Of a stretch of 64,000 nucleotides of DNA, positions 14,732 to 22,964 are shown piece after piece; position 1 is the first letter of the stretch, and each line of letters starts with the position of its first letter. Source of the DNA: an uncultured Shewanella sp. (GTDB taxonomy: Bacteria; Pseudomonadota; Gammaproteobacteria; Enterobacterales; Shewanellaceae); the NCBI RefSeq assembly GCF_947497935.1, contig NZ_CANMIO010000007.1:124001-188000 (forward strand), in the 5' to 3' direction. A program made the position numbers and the translations under genes. Below the pieces are notes generated by a model. The model made no database searches. It had not been told where the DNA came from and worked only from the letters and a program-made list of their open reading frames with translations.

Positions 14732-15628
14732 ATGCGTATTGATGTAGATGCTTTTAAAGTGTTACAGGTTTTAGTCGAAGAAGGCAGTTTCGCTAAGGCG
14801 GCTGAGCGCTTGCACAAGGCGCAGTCTGCAGTGAGTTACCAAGTTAAAAAGTTGGAGCAGCACTTAGGTGTAAACCTTTTTTGTCGGGATCAGTATCGGG
14901 CAGAGTTAACCCCTGAGGGAAAAGTTATTTTGGCCGAGGGGCAAAGATTGCTGCAGTATCTGGCGAATATTGAACATCTAGCCAGCCGATTTAGCGAAGG
15001 CTGGGAGCCTAAGCTGGAAATTATCATCGACGGAGCTCTGCCGATGAAGCCCATTATGAGAGCATTGAAACGGCTTTCTGAGCAGCAGATCCCCACAAAG
15101 GTGCAGCTTAATATGGAGTTTCTGGGCGGCGTGCAAGATAGGTTCGAGCGAGACAGTGCCGATCTGATGCTGGTTAAAGACTATCGCACTGGTCCCAGTT
15201 ACCGTCCTCAGGCTTTACCGCCAATCACCAGTGTTTTAGTGGTCAGCGCTGAACATGCGTTAGCTCAAGAAAAAGGCCTTAGTTTATTTGAGCTGCAGCA
15301 ACATGTGGAGTTAACCATTGAAGACTCATCGCCAGATAAGCACTACCGTGACGAGTTGCAGTTTGGCGGTGATAAGGTGTTTTACCTTTCAGGTTTTATT
15401 ATGAAGAAGAATGCACTCTTGATGGGGTTAGGGTTTGGTTGGATGCCAGATTTTTTGATTGAACAAGAGCTTGCTAGTGGGGAGTTAGTGGCAGTGGATT
15501 TTAATGGCGGTAATCGTTATAGCTTCATCCCTCAATTGGTATCAACCATGGAGCGGCCACTTGGTCGAGCAGGTCGTTTATTTACAGATTTAGTTTTGGA
15601 GGAATTTAGCTGTGAAAAAGCTCAGTAG
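14732..15628 (+). CDS. LysR-family transcriptional regulator
   Basis: 298 residues. The N-terminal winged helix-turn-helix (about 1-60) reads FKVLQVLVEEGSFAKAAERLHKAQSAVSYQVKKLEQHLGVNLF, a classic LysR pattern. An effector-binding domain follows from about residue 90. It is divergent from hmgA-hppD, the usual arrangement for a LysR regulator controlling its neighbour. The intergenic region holds ATCT-N13-AGAT (about 14681-14701), a possible T-N11-A type site. Control of homogentisate genes is an inference from position. The inducer is unknown. Confidence 0.9.
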   Translation: MRIDVDAFKVLQVLVEEGSFAKAAERLHKAQSAVSYQVKKLEQHLGVNLFCRDQYRAELTPEGKVILAEGQRLLQYLANIEHLASRFSEGWEPKLEIIIDGALPMKPIMRALKRLSEQQIPTKVQLNMEFLGGVQDRFERDSADLMLVKDYRTGPSYRPQALPPITSVLVVSAEHALAQEKGLSLFELQQHVELTIEDSSPDKHYRDELQFGGDKVFYLSGFIMKKNALLMGLGFGWMPDFLIEQELASGELVAVDFNGGNRYSFIPQLVSTMERPLGRAGRLFTDLVLEEFSCEKAQ

Positions 15629-15973
15629 TGAATGAGTACTGAAACAAGTTGAGATTAACGCCAAAGCGCAAATGCAGATTGCATGGATAAATGCGAATCG
15701 GCTTTTTATTTTGCGTGTATATCAACAGCACGATTCGATGTTACAGCCTTTTAAGGCAGTAACTTCCAAGATATGCGCGACTTATTTAATCATAACCCCC
15801 TGAGTGTACGCTTTAATAAGCGCCTCCGGCTGTTAAGTTTGGGTTCAGTCTCCATCAATTAGAATTAGCTTATCAAAACTTGGTACAGCAAATGCAGCTT
15901 TAAGAGTGTGGCCCTAATAGGGCTGAAATTAAATTTTAAGGCACTCAGTACCTAGGTTAGCTGGAGGTTAAAG
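15629..15973. other. 345-bp intergenic stretch, no gene seen
   Basis: No reading frame with a ribosome-binding site and no clear terminator. Small palindromic pieces (acagccttttaaggcagt near 15743, ggccctaatagggc near 15910) are present but too weak to name. Confidence 0.5.
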
Positions 15974-16333
15974 ATGAACAACTCTACTTTACATGGTTAC
16001 GTGTCGAGCCTTTACACTCAGTACGCGAATGACCTTAAATTAGGTGAGCATTTTGTTTCTGAAAAGCGATTGCAAGAGTTTGTGACTGATTTGGAAACAA
16101 GCGGCATTTTGTTAGGCAAGTTTAACTGGGATGAATGGTATCAAAATAGCCATATGGTTGATCGCCCTGAATATATAGCCGAGGCATCATTCTATGAATG
16201 TCAGTTACTGTTAACGGCAATGGCACGGATTGATAGATTCAGTCCAGGTATTTTAAGCAATATGCGATGCCAAGGGGTATTAATTGCTATTTTAGAGCGC
16301 TTTCAAACCCTTCATTATAAACAAGCGATTTGA
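15974..16333 (+). CDS. DUF6508-like small protein
   Basis: 119 residues with GGAGG upstream of ATG 15974. The pattern FNWDEWY (about 54-60) followed by LLTAMARIDRFSPGILSNM and a terminal helix GVLIAILERF resembles DUF6508 (a W-x-x-W element, then TxxxRxxRFxEGxL and a C-terminal ILxRL). Soluble, function unknown. It is monocistronic with a bidirectional terminator at 16424-16450. The family call is from memory of the motif and is moderate. Confidence 0.65.
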   Translation: MNNSTLHGYVSSLYTQYANDLKLGEHFVSEKRLQEFVTDLETSGILLGKFNWDEWYQNSHMVDRPEYIAEASFYECQLLLTAMARIDRFSPGILSNMRCQGVLIAILERFQTLHYKQAI

Positions 16334-16423
16334 GCTGCTGATGCTGAAATAGGGTAAACTTCATCGAGTAAAATCGTAAGAAGTTAGAAACTAGAAACAT
16401 CATAGTGAAAGCTTAATATATAG

Positions 16424-16450
16424 AAAGAGCCGCTACTCGCGGCTCTTTTC
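16424..16450. terminator. bidirectional terminator
   Basis: Stem AAAGAGCCGC / GCGGCTCTTTT with a 5-nt loop, A-rich on one flank and T-rich on the other. It separates the convergent DUF6508-like gene and ccpA. Confidence 0.85.
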
Positions 16451-16477
16451 GATCCTTATACTCTAAGGAGTCTTGAT

Positions 16478-17470
16478 TTAGTCTTCGAATGGAACAGGGC
16501 GAGGCGTGTTCTTGTTCGATGGCGGTAGGATAGGCAATACGATTTGTGGCTGCTCACCTGTTAAAGAGTTGAGGAATGCCACCATCTCCTTCACTTCTTT
16601 ATCCGACAGCTTTTGCCCAAGCTGAATGTCAGCCATGGTGTTAACCGCTTCTTCGAGCTCCCAAACGCTGCCGTCATGGAAGTACGGGTAGGTTAGCTCG
16701 ATGTTACGTAGCGTAGGCACCTTGAATACAAATTTATCGGCTTCTTTGCCTGTTACGCCTTTTCTGCCTTCAGCTGGGTTATTGGTGTGGAATGGCTTAA
16801 CCAGTCCCATCTTCATATACATGGTGCCGCCAACAGCTGGGCCGTTATGACAGCTCACGCAGCCTTTATCTTTAAATAACTGGTAACCAGCTTTAGCTTG
16901 CTCGCTAATTGCAGCTTTGTCACCTTGAAGATATAGATCGAATGGTGCATTCGGTGTGACAAGTGTTTTCTCGAATTCTGCAATCGCATCGGTGATCATA
17001 TCTATGCTGATCTTTTTCGAGTCATAGACTTTTTCAAAGCGTGCTTGGTATGCAGGCATAGAACGTACGGTATCAACAGCCAGTTCATGGCTAAAGCCCA
17101 TCTCTTTCGGGTTAGCAATCGGTCCAGCTGCTTGTTCTTTAAGATCCTTAGCTCGGCCATCCCAGAACTGTGCTAAACCATATTCGGCGTTTAGCACGGT
17201 TGGAGAGTTGATTGGGCCCTGTTGCCAGTTATGGCCAATAGATGTTGGCAGTGCATCAACGCCACCAGTAGATAAATTGTGGCAAGAGTTACAAGAAATA
17301 AAGCCTGATTTTGATAATCTTGGTTCAAAGAATAGCATCTTTCCAAGTTCTACTTTCTCAGGATTGGTGATAACCGCCGCAGGGATGATTTCAATAGGTT
17401 CGTTAGCAGCATGTGCACCGATAGATATTGTCGAAAGTAGCGCGATGGAAAGTAAACTCAGCTTATTCAT
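16478..17470 (-). CDS. ccpA: di-haem cytochrome c peroxidase
   Basis: 330 residues with GAGG before ATG 17470 and a signal peptide (MNKLSLLSIALLSTISIGAHA). There are two haem c attachment motifs, CNSCH (about residues 60-64) and CVSCH (about 205-209), as in bacterial CcpA/MauG-type peroxidases. FWDGRAKDLKEQAAGPI and LRNIELTYPYFHDGSV are family signatures, and the latter carries a distal haem ligand or active-site region. It reduces hydrogen peroxide in the periplasm with electrons from c-type cytochromes, in keeping with the cytochrome-rich lifestyle of Shewanella. Monocistronic. I did not find a convincing FNR site upstream. Confidence 0.93.
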   Translation of the reverse strand: MNKLSLLSIALLSTISIGAHAANEPIEIIPAAVITNPEKVELGKMLFFEPRLSKSGFISCNSCHNLSTGGVDALPTSIGHNWQQGPINSPTVLNAEYGLAQFWDGRAKDLKEQAAGPIANPKEMGFSHELAVDTVRSMPAYQARFEKVYDSKKISIDMITDAIAEFEKTLVTPNAPFDLYLQGDKAAISEQAKAGYQLFKDKGCVSCHNGPAVGGTMYMKMGLVKPFHTNNPAEGRKGVTGKEADKFVFKVPTLRNIELTYPYFHDGSVWELEEAVNTMADIQLGQKLSDKEVKEMVAFLNSLTGEQPQIVLPILPPSNKNTPRPVPFED

Positions 17471-17723
17471 AATGGCCTCAAGTAAACATTACAGTTTGTA
17501 GGGGTAATCAATGAGGCAATAATAAGGAGCTTTTGGAAATTATGGTAACGCTTTGTTTCGATTGGGACTATCGTGGATTTGGATTGATTTTTTGGGATAA
17601 AGATCGCAGACAGACTACCTAATGAGAGGTAGGTTAGGTATAGAGTTGACTTCTACCGCTTGCTTTAATCGACATCAGGGTTCAATCGAGACAAAAAACG
17701 CTTACGAACAGTAAAAAAGCGAG

Positions 17724-17954
17724 CTATTTTTTGCTCAATCTACGCAGTAATATTTTCCTATCGATCCAGCGAGCCGTTTTACTCATATGAGCCTGACTCT
17801 TTTTAAGCCAGTGGCGTGCCCATGCATACTCTAGGCTAAGTACCGCCAGCCCGATAGGCAGTAAAAGCCAAGCAGGCCCTGGAAGGACAAGCAATAATGC
17901 GCCAGCAAGTGTTAGGCAGGTGCCAACGAGTGTAATTACGGCTTTTTTTATCAT
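17724..17954 (-). CDS. PGPGW-type small membrane protein
   Basis: 76 residues with GAGGT before ATG 17954. There are two hydrophobic stretches. The LLLVLPGPAWLLLPIGLAVL block matches the PGPGW transmembrane family (Pro-Gly-Pro between helices), followed by EYAWARHWL and a basic C-terminal tail. An inner-membrane protein of unknown role. It stands alone between ccpA and a solute-binding protein. Confidence 0.8.
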   Translation of the reverse strand: MIKKAVITLVGTCLTLAGALLLVLPGPAWLLLPIGLAVLSLEYAWARHWLKKSQAHMSKTARWIDRKILLRRLSKK

Positions 17955-18213
17955 CTTTTTACCTCTAACTGAGTCTGTCGCTATTTGTTACTTCTTATCA
18001 GTGTAAACCAAAGTAAAAGTAATCATTTGTGTTAATTGTAACAAAGACTCCTACCCTATAATTTGGCTTATTTAGCCTAGGCGCCATGATGTATCAAGGT
18101 TATAGGCTTGGTGTTATCGCAGGTTTTGACTAAAATCTTTGGTAGGTTAAGTAAAACGCTTACTGAGCGGTAAATAATCAATAACGGCTTTAGCAGTAAG
18201 TAAAAGGCGATAT

Positions 18214-19005
18214 GTGATCTCGGGTATAAGGCTGTTAAAGAAGTTCAGAGCCATTTTCGCTAGCTTTTATAGAAGGCTGGCAAGCGTCGTCTTGTGTCTA
18301 TATTTTGTAATCTTCTCTTGCAATATAAATGCAGATACCTTGTATTTAACGTCACTGCATTGGCCACCTTTCGCTGGTGAGCAGCTCAAAAAGCAAGGGG
18401 CCTGCATTGCTATCACAAAAGCGGCACTCGAGGCAGTTGGGCATACTGTAGTTGTTGACTTCTTTCCTTGGAGCCGAGCTGTGAGAATGGCGTCGCGAAA
18501 TGATTCCAAATACTTGGGTTACCTGCCTGAATATGTCTACCCCACAGATAAGTTTGTTTTCTCCCAAGCTATGGCGCGAAGTGTTTTAGGCCTAGTCGAA
18601 CAAAAATCCCACCCTGTTAGCTGGACTCAACAAAGTGATTTGAATCATTACACCATTGGCGTGGTTCAAGGCTACGTTAATACCAATGAACTTGATGAGA
18701 TGATGGCCAAAGGAAGCCAGCCATTCGAAGTTGTTGCATCGGATCTACATAATCTGAATAAGGTCGCTACTGGGCGAATCGATGCAGCGATTATTGATGA
18801 GCATGTGCTGAAGTATCTGCTTGCCCAGCCCAATATGGCGCATGTTAGGAATAAATTGCAATTTAATAAAAAGTTTCTGACATACAAAGAGTTATTCGTT
18901 GCGTTTAAAAATAATCAAGAGGGACGCATGTGGCGAGACCGTTTCAATCTAGGATTAGCCCAAATCGATGTCCAGCAGATCTTAGAAAACAATATGCATC
19001 AATAG
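18214..19005 (+). CDS. periplasmic solute-binding protein, family 3-like
   Basis: 263 residues from GTG 18214 (AAAGGCG upstream). A signal peptide with a long basic N-region and hydrophobic core (about 22-38) precedes the mature part, which starts near ADTLYLTSLHWPPFAG. The rest follows the bacterial extracellular solute-binding family 3 pattern: PPFAGEQ, GACIAITKAALEAVGH, FFPWSRAVRMA, and a hinge region with DLNHYTIGVVQGY. No transporter genes adjoin it, so it may be an orphan sensor-type or scavenging binding protein. The ligand is unknown. Confidence 0.8.
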   Translation: MISGIRLLKKFRAIFASFYRRLASVVLCLYFVIFSCNINADTLYLTSLHWPPFAGEQLKKQGACIAITKAALEAVGHTVVVDFFPWSRAVRMASRNDSKYLGYLPEYVYPTDKFVFSQAMARSVLGLVEQKSHPVSWTQQSDLNHYTIGVVQGYVNTNELDEMMAKGSQPFEVVASDLHNLNKVATGRIDAAIIDEHVLKYLLAQPNMAHVRNKLQFNKKFLTYKELFVAFKNNQEGRMWRDRFNLGLAQIDVQQILENNMHQ

Positions 19006-19134
19006 GCTAGATTGACAGTTGTGGCAGGTAATGCACGCAGCATTAATGATTTCAGGCTGGTGATTTTCGACGTCATTGATTTTGCACTTTTGAATTAGCA
19101 GTAATAGCTCAGATTCAATGATATTGGAGTAATC

Positions 19135-19947
19135 ATGGCGACTGTGGTGTTAATTCGTGGCTTAATGCGGGATAAACGTCATTGGAAAGACTTTACTAAC
19201 TTGCTTCAACAAAGCCTATCTGACAGGCATCGCGTCATAGCGTTAGATACCTTAGGTAACGGGTATCTGGTTAATAGTCTTAGTCCATTAAGGATTGATG
19301 AATATGCCAAGGAGTTACTCGAGCGCTTAAACTACGATAGCAACTACGATAAAACCTACCAAAGAAACTCTGATAAGTCTGAGAACTATTATTTGGTTGG
19401 GTTATCTATGGGGGGCATGATAGCGCTGCAGATGGTCAGCTTGCAGGAGCGAGCTGTGGGCTTAGAAAGTGATAAAAGGATAAAAGCTGTGGCGGTGATT
19501 AATGCTAGCGCCGCCAATCTATCTCCTTGGTATGAACGGTTTAAGCTTAATGCTTTGTGCTTGGCGTTTAAACACAGACTTAAAGGAGCAAACATCAGTG
19601 CGCTAGAGGCAAGTATTATAGCCTTAACAAGCTCGACTCAGCTGCACAATATGGATTTAGCCCGTAGGTGGAGTCAATATCGCATAGCAACGAGGACAAG
19701 GTTGACCAATGGATTGCGTCAGCTATGGGCTTGTAGCCAGTATATGAGCCCTGCAAAGCTATCTGTGCCAATCACAGTGCTCAGTGGAAGAGAAGATAAA
19801 CTGGTCAGCCCTGATTGCAGTAAAAAGCTTGCTCAATACTATCAAAGCAAGCTTATTGAATTTCACCGCGCTGGTCATGACTTAAGTTTGGATTGTCCTG
19901 AAAAGCTCTGTCAGGAGCTTATCGAGAGCTTCTCACTTAACTCTTAA
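19135..19947 (+). CDS. alpha/beta-hydrolase family protein
   Basis: 270 residues with TTGGAG before ATG 19135. The N-terminal strand VVLIRGLMRDKRHW replaces the usual HG oxyanion motif. The nucleophile elbow is GLSMGG (Ser about residue 95), the acid is probably in LSGREDKLVSP, and the catalytic His is in AGHDLSLDCP. This gives a full Ser-Asp-His triad on a typical-length fold. A cytoplasmic esterase or lipase-like enzyme, substrate unknown. Monocistronic, convergent with yccF. Confidence 0.85.
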   Translation: MATVVLIRGLMRDKRHWKDFTNLLQQSLSDRHRVIALDTLGNGYLVNSLSPLRIDEYAKELLERLNYDSNYDKTYQRNSDKSENYYLVGLSMGGMIALQMVSLQERAVGLESDKRIKAVAVINASAANLSPWYERFKLNALCLAFKHRLKGANISALEASIIALTSSTQLHNMDLARRWSQYRIATRTRLTNGLRQLWACSQYMSPAKLSVPITVLSGREDKLVSPDCSKKLAQYYQSKLIEFHRAGHDLSLDCPEKLCQELIESFSLNS

Positions 19948-19964
19948 ACTTTAAGCCTTAAACC

Positions 19965-20372
19965 TTAAGCTTTTGCAACTACCGTTTGCCCAATAGGTGT
20001 TAGGCTTAAAATCGCTAACTTAAGGTGCTGTAGGGCAAATGGGATCCCTATGATGGTAACTGCGCAGGCTAAGGCATGGGCGATATGCCCTATGGCTAAC
20101 CAAATTCCAAAAAACAGGAACCATATAATATTTCCCACCATGCCAAAGGTGCCGGTTCCAATGTCATCATTTCCGGTCAATGTGCGCCTGTTGATAGAGT
20201 CTTGCCCGAAAGGCCAGAATGTCATTTCGCCTATCACAAAGCAGGCTCTACCAAATGGGATCCCTATGATACTGATAAAACAGAGTAGCCCTGCGAGCCA
20301 CCAAGCAAGCCCCATCACAAATCCACCTAAAACGAACCAAGCAATATTAAACACTAAACGAAGAACTGCCAT
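19965..20372 (-). CDS. yccF: YccF-family inner-membrane protein
   Basis: 135 residues with AAGGAG before the ATG. Two copies of the YccF pattern are visible: the N-terminal NIAWFVLGGFVMGLAWW...IIGIPFGRACF and the C-terminal NIIWFLFFGIWLAIGHI...IIGIPFALQHLKLA. Four membrane helices are expected. PIGQTVV at the end is characteristic. Function unknown. Confidence 0.88.
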   Translation of the reverse strand: MAVLRLVFNIAWFVLGGFVMGLAWWLAGLLCFISIIGIPFGRACFVIGEMTFWPFGQDSINRRTLTGNDDIGTGTFGMVGNIIWFLFFGIWLAIGHIAHALACAVTIIGIPFALQHLKLAILSLTPIGQTVVAKA

Positions 20373-20749
20373 TAAAGGCTCCTTATAATTTTTGCATACA
20401 GGCTCTTAGCCTAATTAGGTATAAGCTATTTCCGTGCCAATATTTAAGTTGTTGTATTTATTGCTGTAAGTTGGTTTCACTCTTCGCAGGATATTGCTTT
20501 TGACCAAGAATTAGCGATTTAAACACTATTTTTAGTGTCTAGCTTTCAGAGTTAAGGACTAAGAGTGAAGAGTAAAGGCTTGTGCTTATTCTTGGTCACG
20601 GTTTCCGCTGTGTTTATTCTGACTAAGCAAAATGATTACCCTGAAAAAAGGTTAAGGTTTAGAATAGCGATATCGAAATAGTTAATAAATTACCCCTATA
20701 ACAGCGTGATTATAAAGCGCTGTTTAACAAGCATTAGAGTGAGTAGAGC
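20373..20749. other. 377-bp intergenic stretch with a 98-bp inverted repeat
   Basis: The arms tgaccaagaattagc (20501-20515) and gcttattcttggtca (20584-20598) are complementary at 14 of 15 positions and enclose about 68 bp, which itself contains a short hairpin (acactatttttagtgt). No gene is seen. It could be a small dispersed element or a structured RNA, and there is no coding evidence. Confidence 0.5.
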
Positions 20750-21667
20750 GTGTTAGTTAATACCCCTGTAGAAAGCATCAATTTTAACGGCAGTCGGATC
20801 TATGTGAAGCGGGACGATCTGTTAAGCGAAGCATTTTCTGGAAATAAGGCGCGTAAATTTGCGTATTTTCTCGATACAGATGTGGCTGGAAAACGAGTGT
20901 TAGTCGGTCATGGATCACCTGTGGCAAACTCTCTTTACTCTATGTCAGCACTCGCTAAGCTTAAAGGCCTACAGCTGGATTTCTATGTCGATCATATTGC
21001 TGAACAAGTTTTGCTTTCGTCAGTTGGTAACTATGCCGCTGCCATTGCTAATGGCGCCAATGTTATCGATCTCTCGAAGGTTTCAGATAGGCAAGAGCTG
21101 AGCTGCATTGAGTATATCGAGCAAAAAGTGCTGCCACAGCGCGATGATCTGTTATTTGTGCCTGAAGGGGGGCGCTGTGAATATGCAAGATACGGTGTTC
21201 ATAAGCTGGCACAAGAAGTTATAGACTGGGCTAAAGCCGAAGAGTTAAGTGAGTTACGAGTCTTTTTACCCTCAGGGACTGGAACAACGTCGGTGTTTCT
21301 CAGTGAATATTTAGCCCTACATGCACCTCATATTCAAGTCTTTACCTGCGCCTGTGTGGGTGACAGTGAATACCTCAAGCAACAATTTACCTTCCTAGTC
21401 GCAGATAATAGTTTGCATCCACAGATTGTTGAATTAGAGAAGAAATACCATTTTGGTAAGCTTTATAAGCCTTTCTACGAAATGTATAAAAAAGTCTGCT
21501 CTTCAGGCATTGAGTTTGAACTACTTTATGATCCTCTAGGCTGGATGTGCGTCGAGAAGTTGCTTCATAGCGAGGCGAACATACCCATGCTTTACATACA
21601 TCAGGGGGGGCTATTAGGTAATGCGACTATGCTACCAAGATACCAACGTAAATACGCTAACGAGTGA
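20750..21667 (+). CDS. ACC deaminase / D-cysteine desulfhydrase-like PLP enzyme
   Basis: 305 residues from GTG 20750 (weak ribosome-binding site). Fold type II PLP enzyme: VKRDDLLSEAFSGNKARKFAYFL contains the PLP lysine (about Lys33, the GNK-x-RK pattern), GHGSPVANSLYSMSALA matches the substrate/PLP-phosphate region, and PSGTGTTSVFLSEYL is the glycine/serine-rich phosphate loop. Substrate choice (ACC, D-cysteine, other amino acids) cannot be read. The usual Gly-Gly and Gln of true ACC deaminases differ, so D-cysteine desulfhydrase-like is safer. The last ~50 bp and the stop codon form the first unit of a tandem repeat that continues downstream. Confidence 0.75.
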   Translation: MLVNTPVESINFNGSRIYVKRDDLLSEAFSGNKARKFAYFLDTDVAGKRVLVGHGSPVANSLYSMSALAKLKGLQLDFYVDHIAEQVLLSSVGNYAAAIANGANVIDLSKVSDRQELSCIEYIEQKVLPQRDDLLFVPEGGRCEYARYGVHKLAQEVIDWAKAEELSELRVFLPSGTGTTSVFLSEYLALHAPHIQVFTCACVGDSEYLKQQFTFLVADNSLHPQIVELEKKYHFGKLYKPFYEMYKKVCSSGIEFELLYDPLGWMCVEKLLHSEANIPMLYIHQGGLLGNATMLPRYQRKYANE

Positions 21668-22110
21668 GTTTAGCAGGATGATTTAACGTTGAAGTTTCCA
21701 CTTGGCTTACTGGGTAATGATACCAAGATAGTTAGCAAGAGCTACCAAGATAGCAAGGTAAATACGCTAACGAGTGAATTTAGCAGGATGATTTAACGTT
21801 GAAGTTTCCACTTGGCTTACTGGGTAATGCGGCAGCGATACCAAGATAGCAAGATACTAACGTAAATACGCTAATGAATGAGTTTAGCGGGATGATTTAA
21901 CGTTGAAGTTTCCACTTGGCTTACTGGGTAATGCGGTAGTGATACCAAGATAGCAAGATACTAACGTAAATACGCTAATGAATGAGTTTAGCAGGATGAT
22001 TTAACGTTGAAGTTTCCACCTGGCTTACTGGGTAATGCGGCAGCGATACCAAGATAGTTGCCAAGATAGCAAGGTAAATACGCTAACGAGTGAATTTAGC
22101 AGGATATTTT
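21620..22110. repeat. tandem repeat, 5 units of 104-110 bp, derived from the end of the preceding gene
   Basis: aaatacgctaacgagtga (with aatga variants) recurs at 21650, 21760, 21864, 21968 and 22076. Each is preceded by taccaagata and followed by tttagcaggatgatttaacgttgaagtttccacttggcttactgggtaatg. The first unit is the C-terminal coding end and stop of the PLP enzyme gene. The later units lie outside it. No open frame spans them. Confidence 0.9.
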
Positions 22111-22129
22111 AAGGGTGAGGTTTCCATTT

Positions 22130-22164
22130 GGTTAGGCTTAATACCTTAAGAGGTATGGCCTAAC
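22130..22164. terminator. large stem-loop after the tandem repeats
   Basis: ggttaggc-ttaatacctt pairs with aagaggtat-ggcctaacc. It is a strong 17-bp-class stem with small mismatches but no T-tract on the plus strand, so it may be a terminator-like or other structural element. Confidence 0.45.
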
Positions 22165-22285
22165 CCAAATGAATTGACTAAATAGCTGAGTAGATGTTTC
22201 AGTCCTATTCGCTTGCCTATGAAGACAAACATTCGATACGAGTGAGAGGAGGTGTATCGAAGAGTCAGTTTTTACTTTTTTGAGC

Positions 22286-22459
22286 TTATTTATTACTAGA
22301 CAATAACCACTTCATAAATGATAGCGCTTCGATGCGCTTAGAAAATGTCTGTCTATTTTTGCCTCGACTGTCAGTAAAGGCGATTGATGTTTTGTTGACT
22401 GAAATTGAGTCTACTGGAAAGTTAACGGTAATTTCATGTCCATTTACTAGGTATGACAT
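22286..22459 (-). CDS. small hypothetical protein, 57 residues
   Basis: ATG 22459 is preceded by AAGGAG at 11-12 nt, giving 57 residues and TAA at 22288-22286. The protein begins MSYLVNGHEITVNFPVDSIS, continues NKTSIAFTDSRGKNRQTFSK and ends RIEALSFMKWLLSSNK. That is two beta-like strands then an amphipathic helix, with good codon-like composition. No signal or membrane segment. A hairpin tcgatac / gtatcga (22233-22260) lies after the stop. It looks like a genuine short gene of unknown function in a stretch that otherwise would be called empty. Confidence 0.65.
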   Translation of the reverse strand: MSYLVNGHEITVNFPVDSISVNKTSIAFTDSRGKNRQTFSKRIEALSFMKWLLSSNK

Positions 22460-22964
22460 ATGGCCACACTCCTTATATTTTTAGCTACCCATTATAGGTA
22501 GTGTTTTTTAACAATAAGATATCCTTAGCATTTTTGCGAAAGATGAATTTTAAGTTCTATGTGAGACTACTCATCTTTTTATGCTTATACAAGTCGCTTG
22601 TGTTCAATAAATTATGTAAATATGTATGCGTTGTCGCAAAATGAACATAAAAACAAGCTGCTTAAGTTAAGCATATAGTTATGACAGTGGCATGACTGTC
22701 AATAAAGATGGTTTAACCTGTTGAGATAACGCTTATGTGGGGGGATCGAACGACGAATCGTGGATTTTACCAAAAGGCGGAAATGACTATCTTAAAGGGT
22801 TTATCTTAAAACTGCGCGAATTATATTCAGTAATAAACCAATGTCAATAGGTATGCGGTTATTATTTGTCTCAATAATTACTTTAGTTTTCCGTTAGCAG
22901 TTTGTTACAGTGTCGGCAGTGCAAGCTGTAACCTTAAGGGTACGTACTTTCGAATGGAGTCTAT
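22460..22964. other. 505-bp intergenic stretch, no gene seen
   Basis: It contains the promoter regions of the small minus-strand gene and of the MscS gene. A short palindrome, gacagtggcatgactgtc (22683-22700), is the only notable motif. It is AT-rich with no supported reading frame. Confidence 0.5.
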
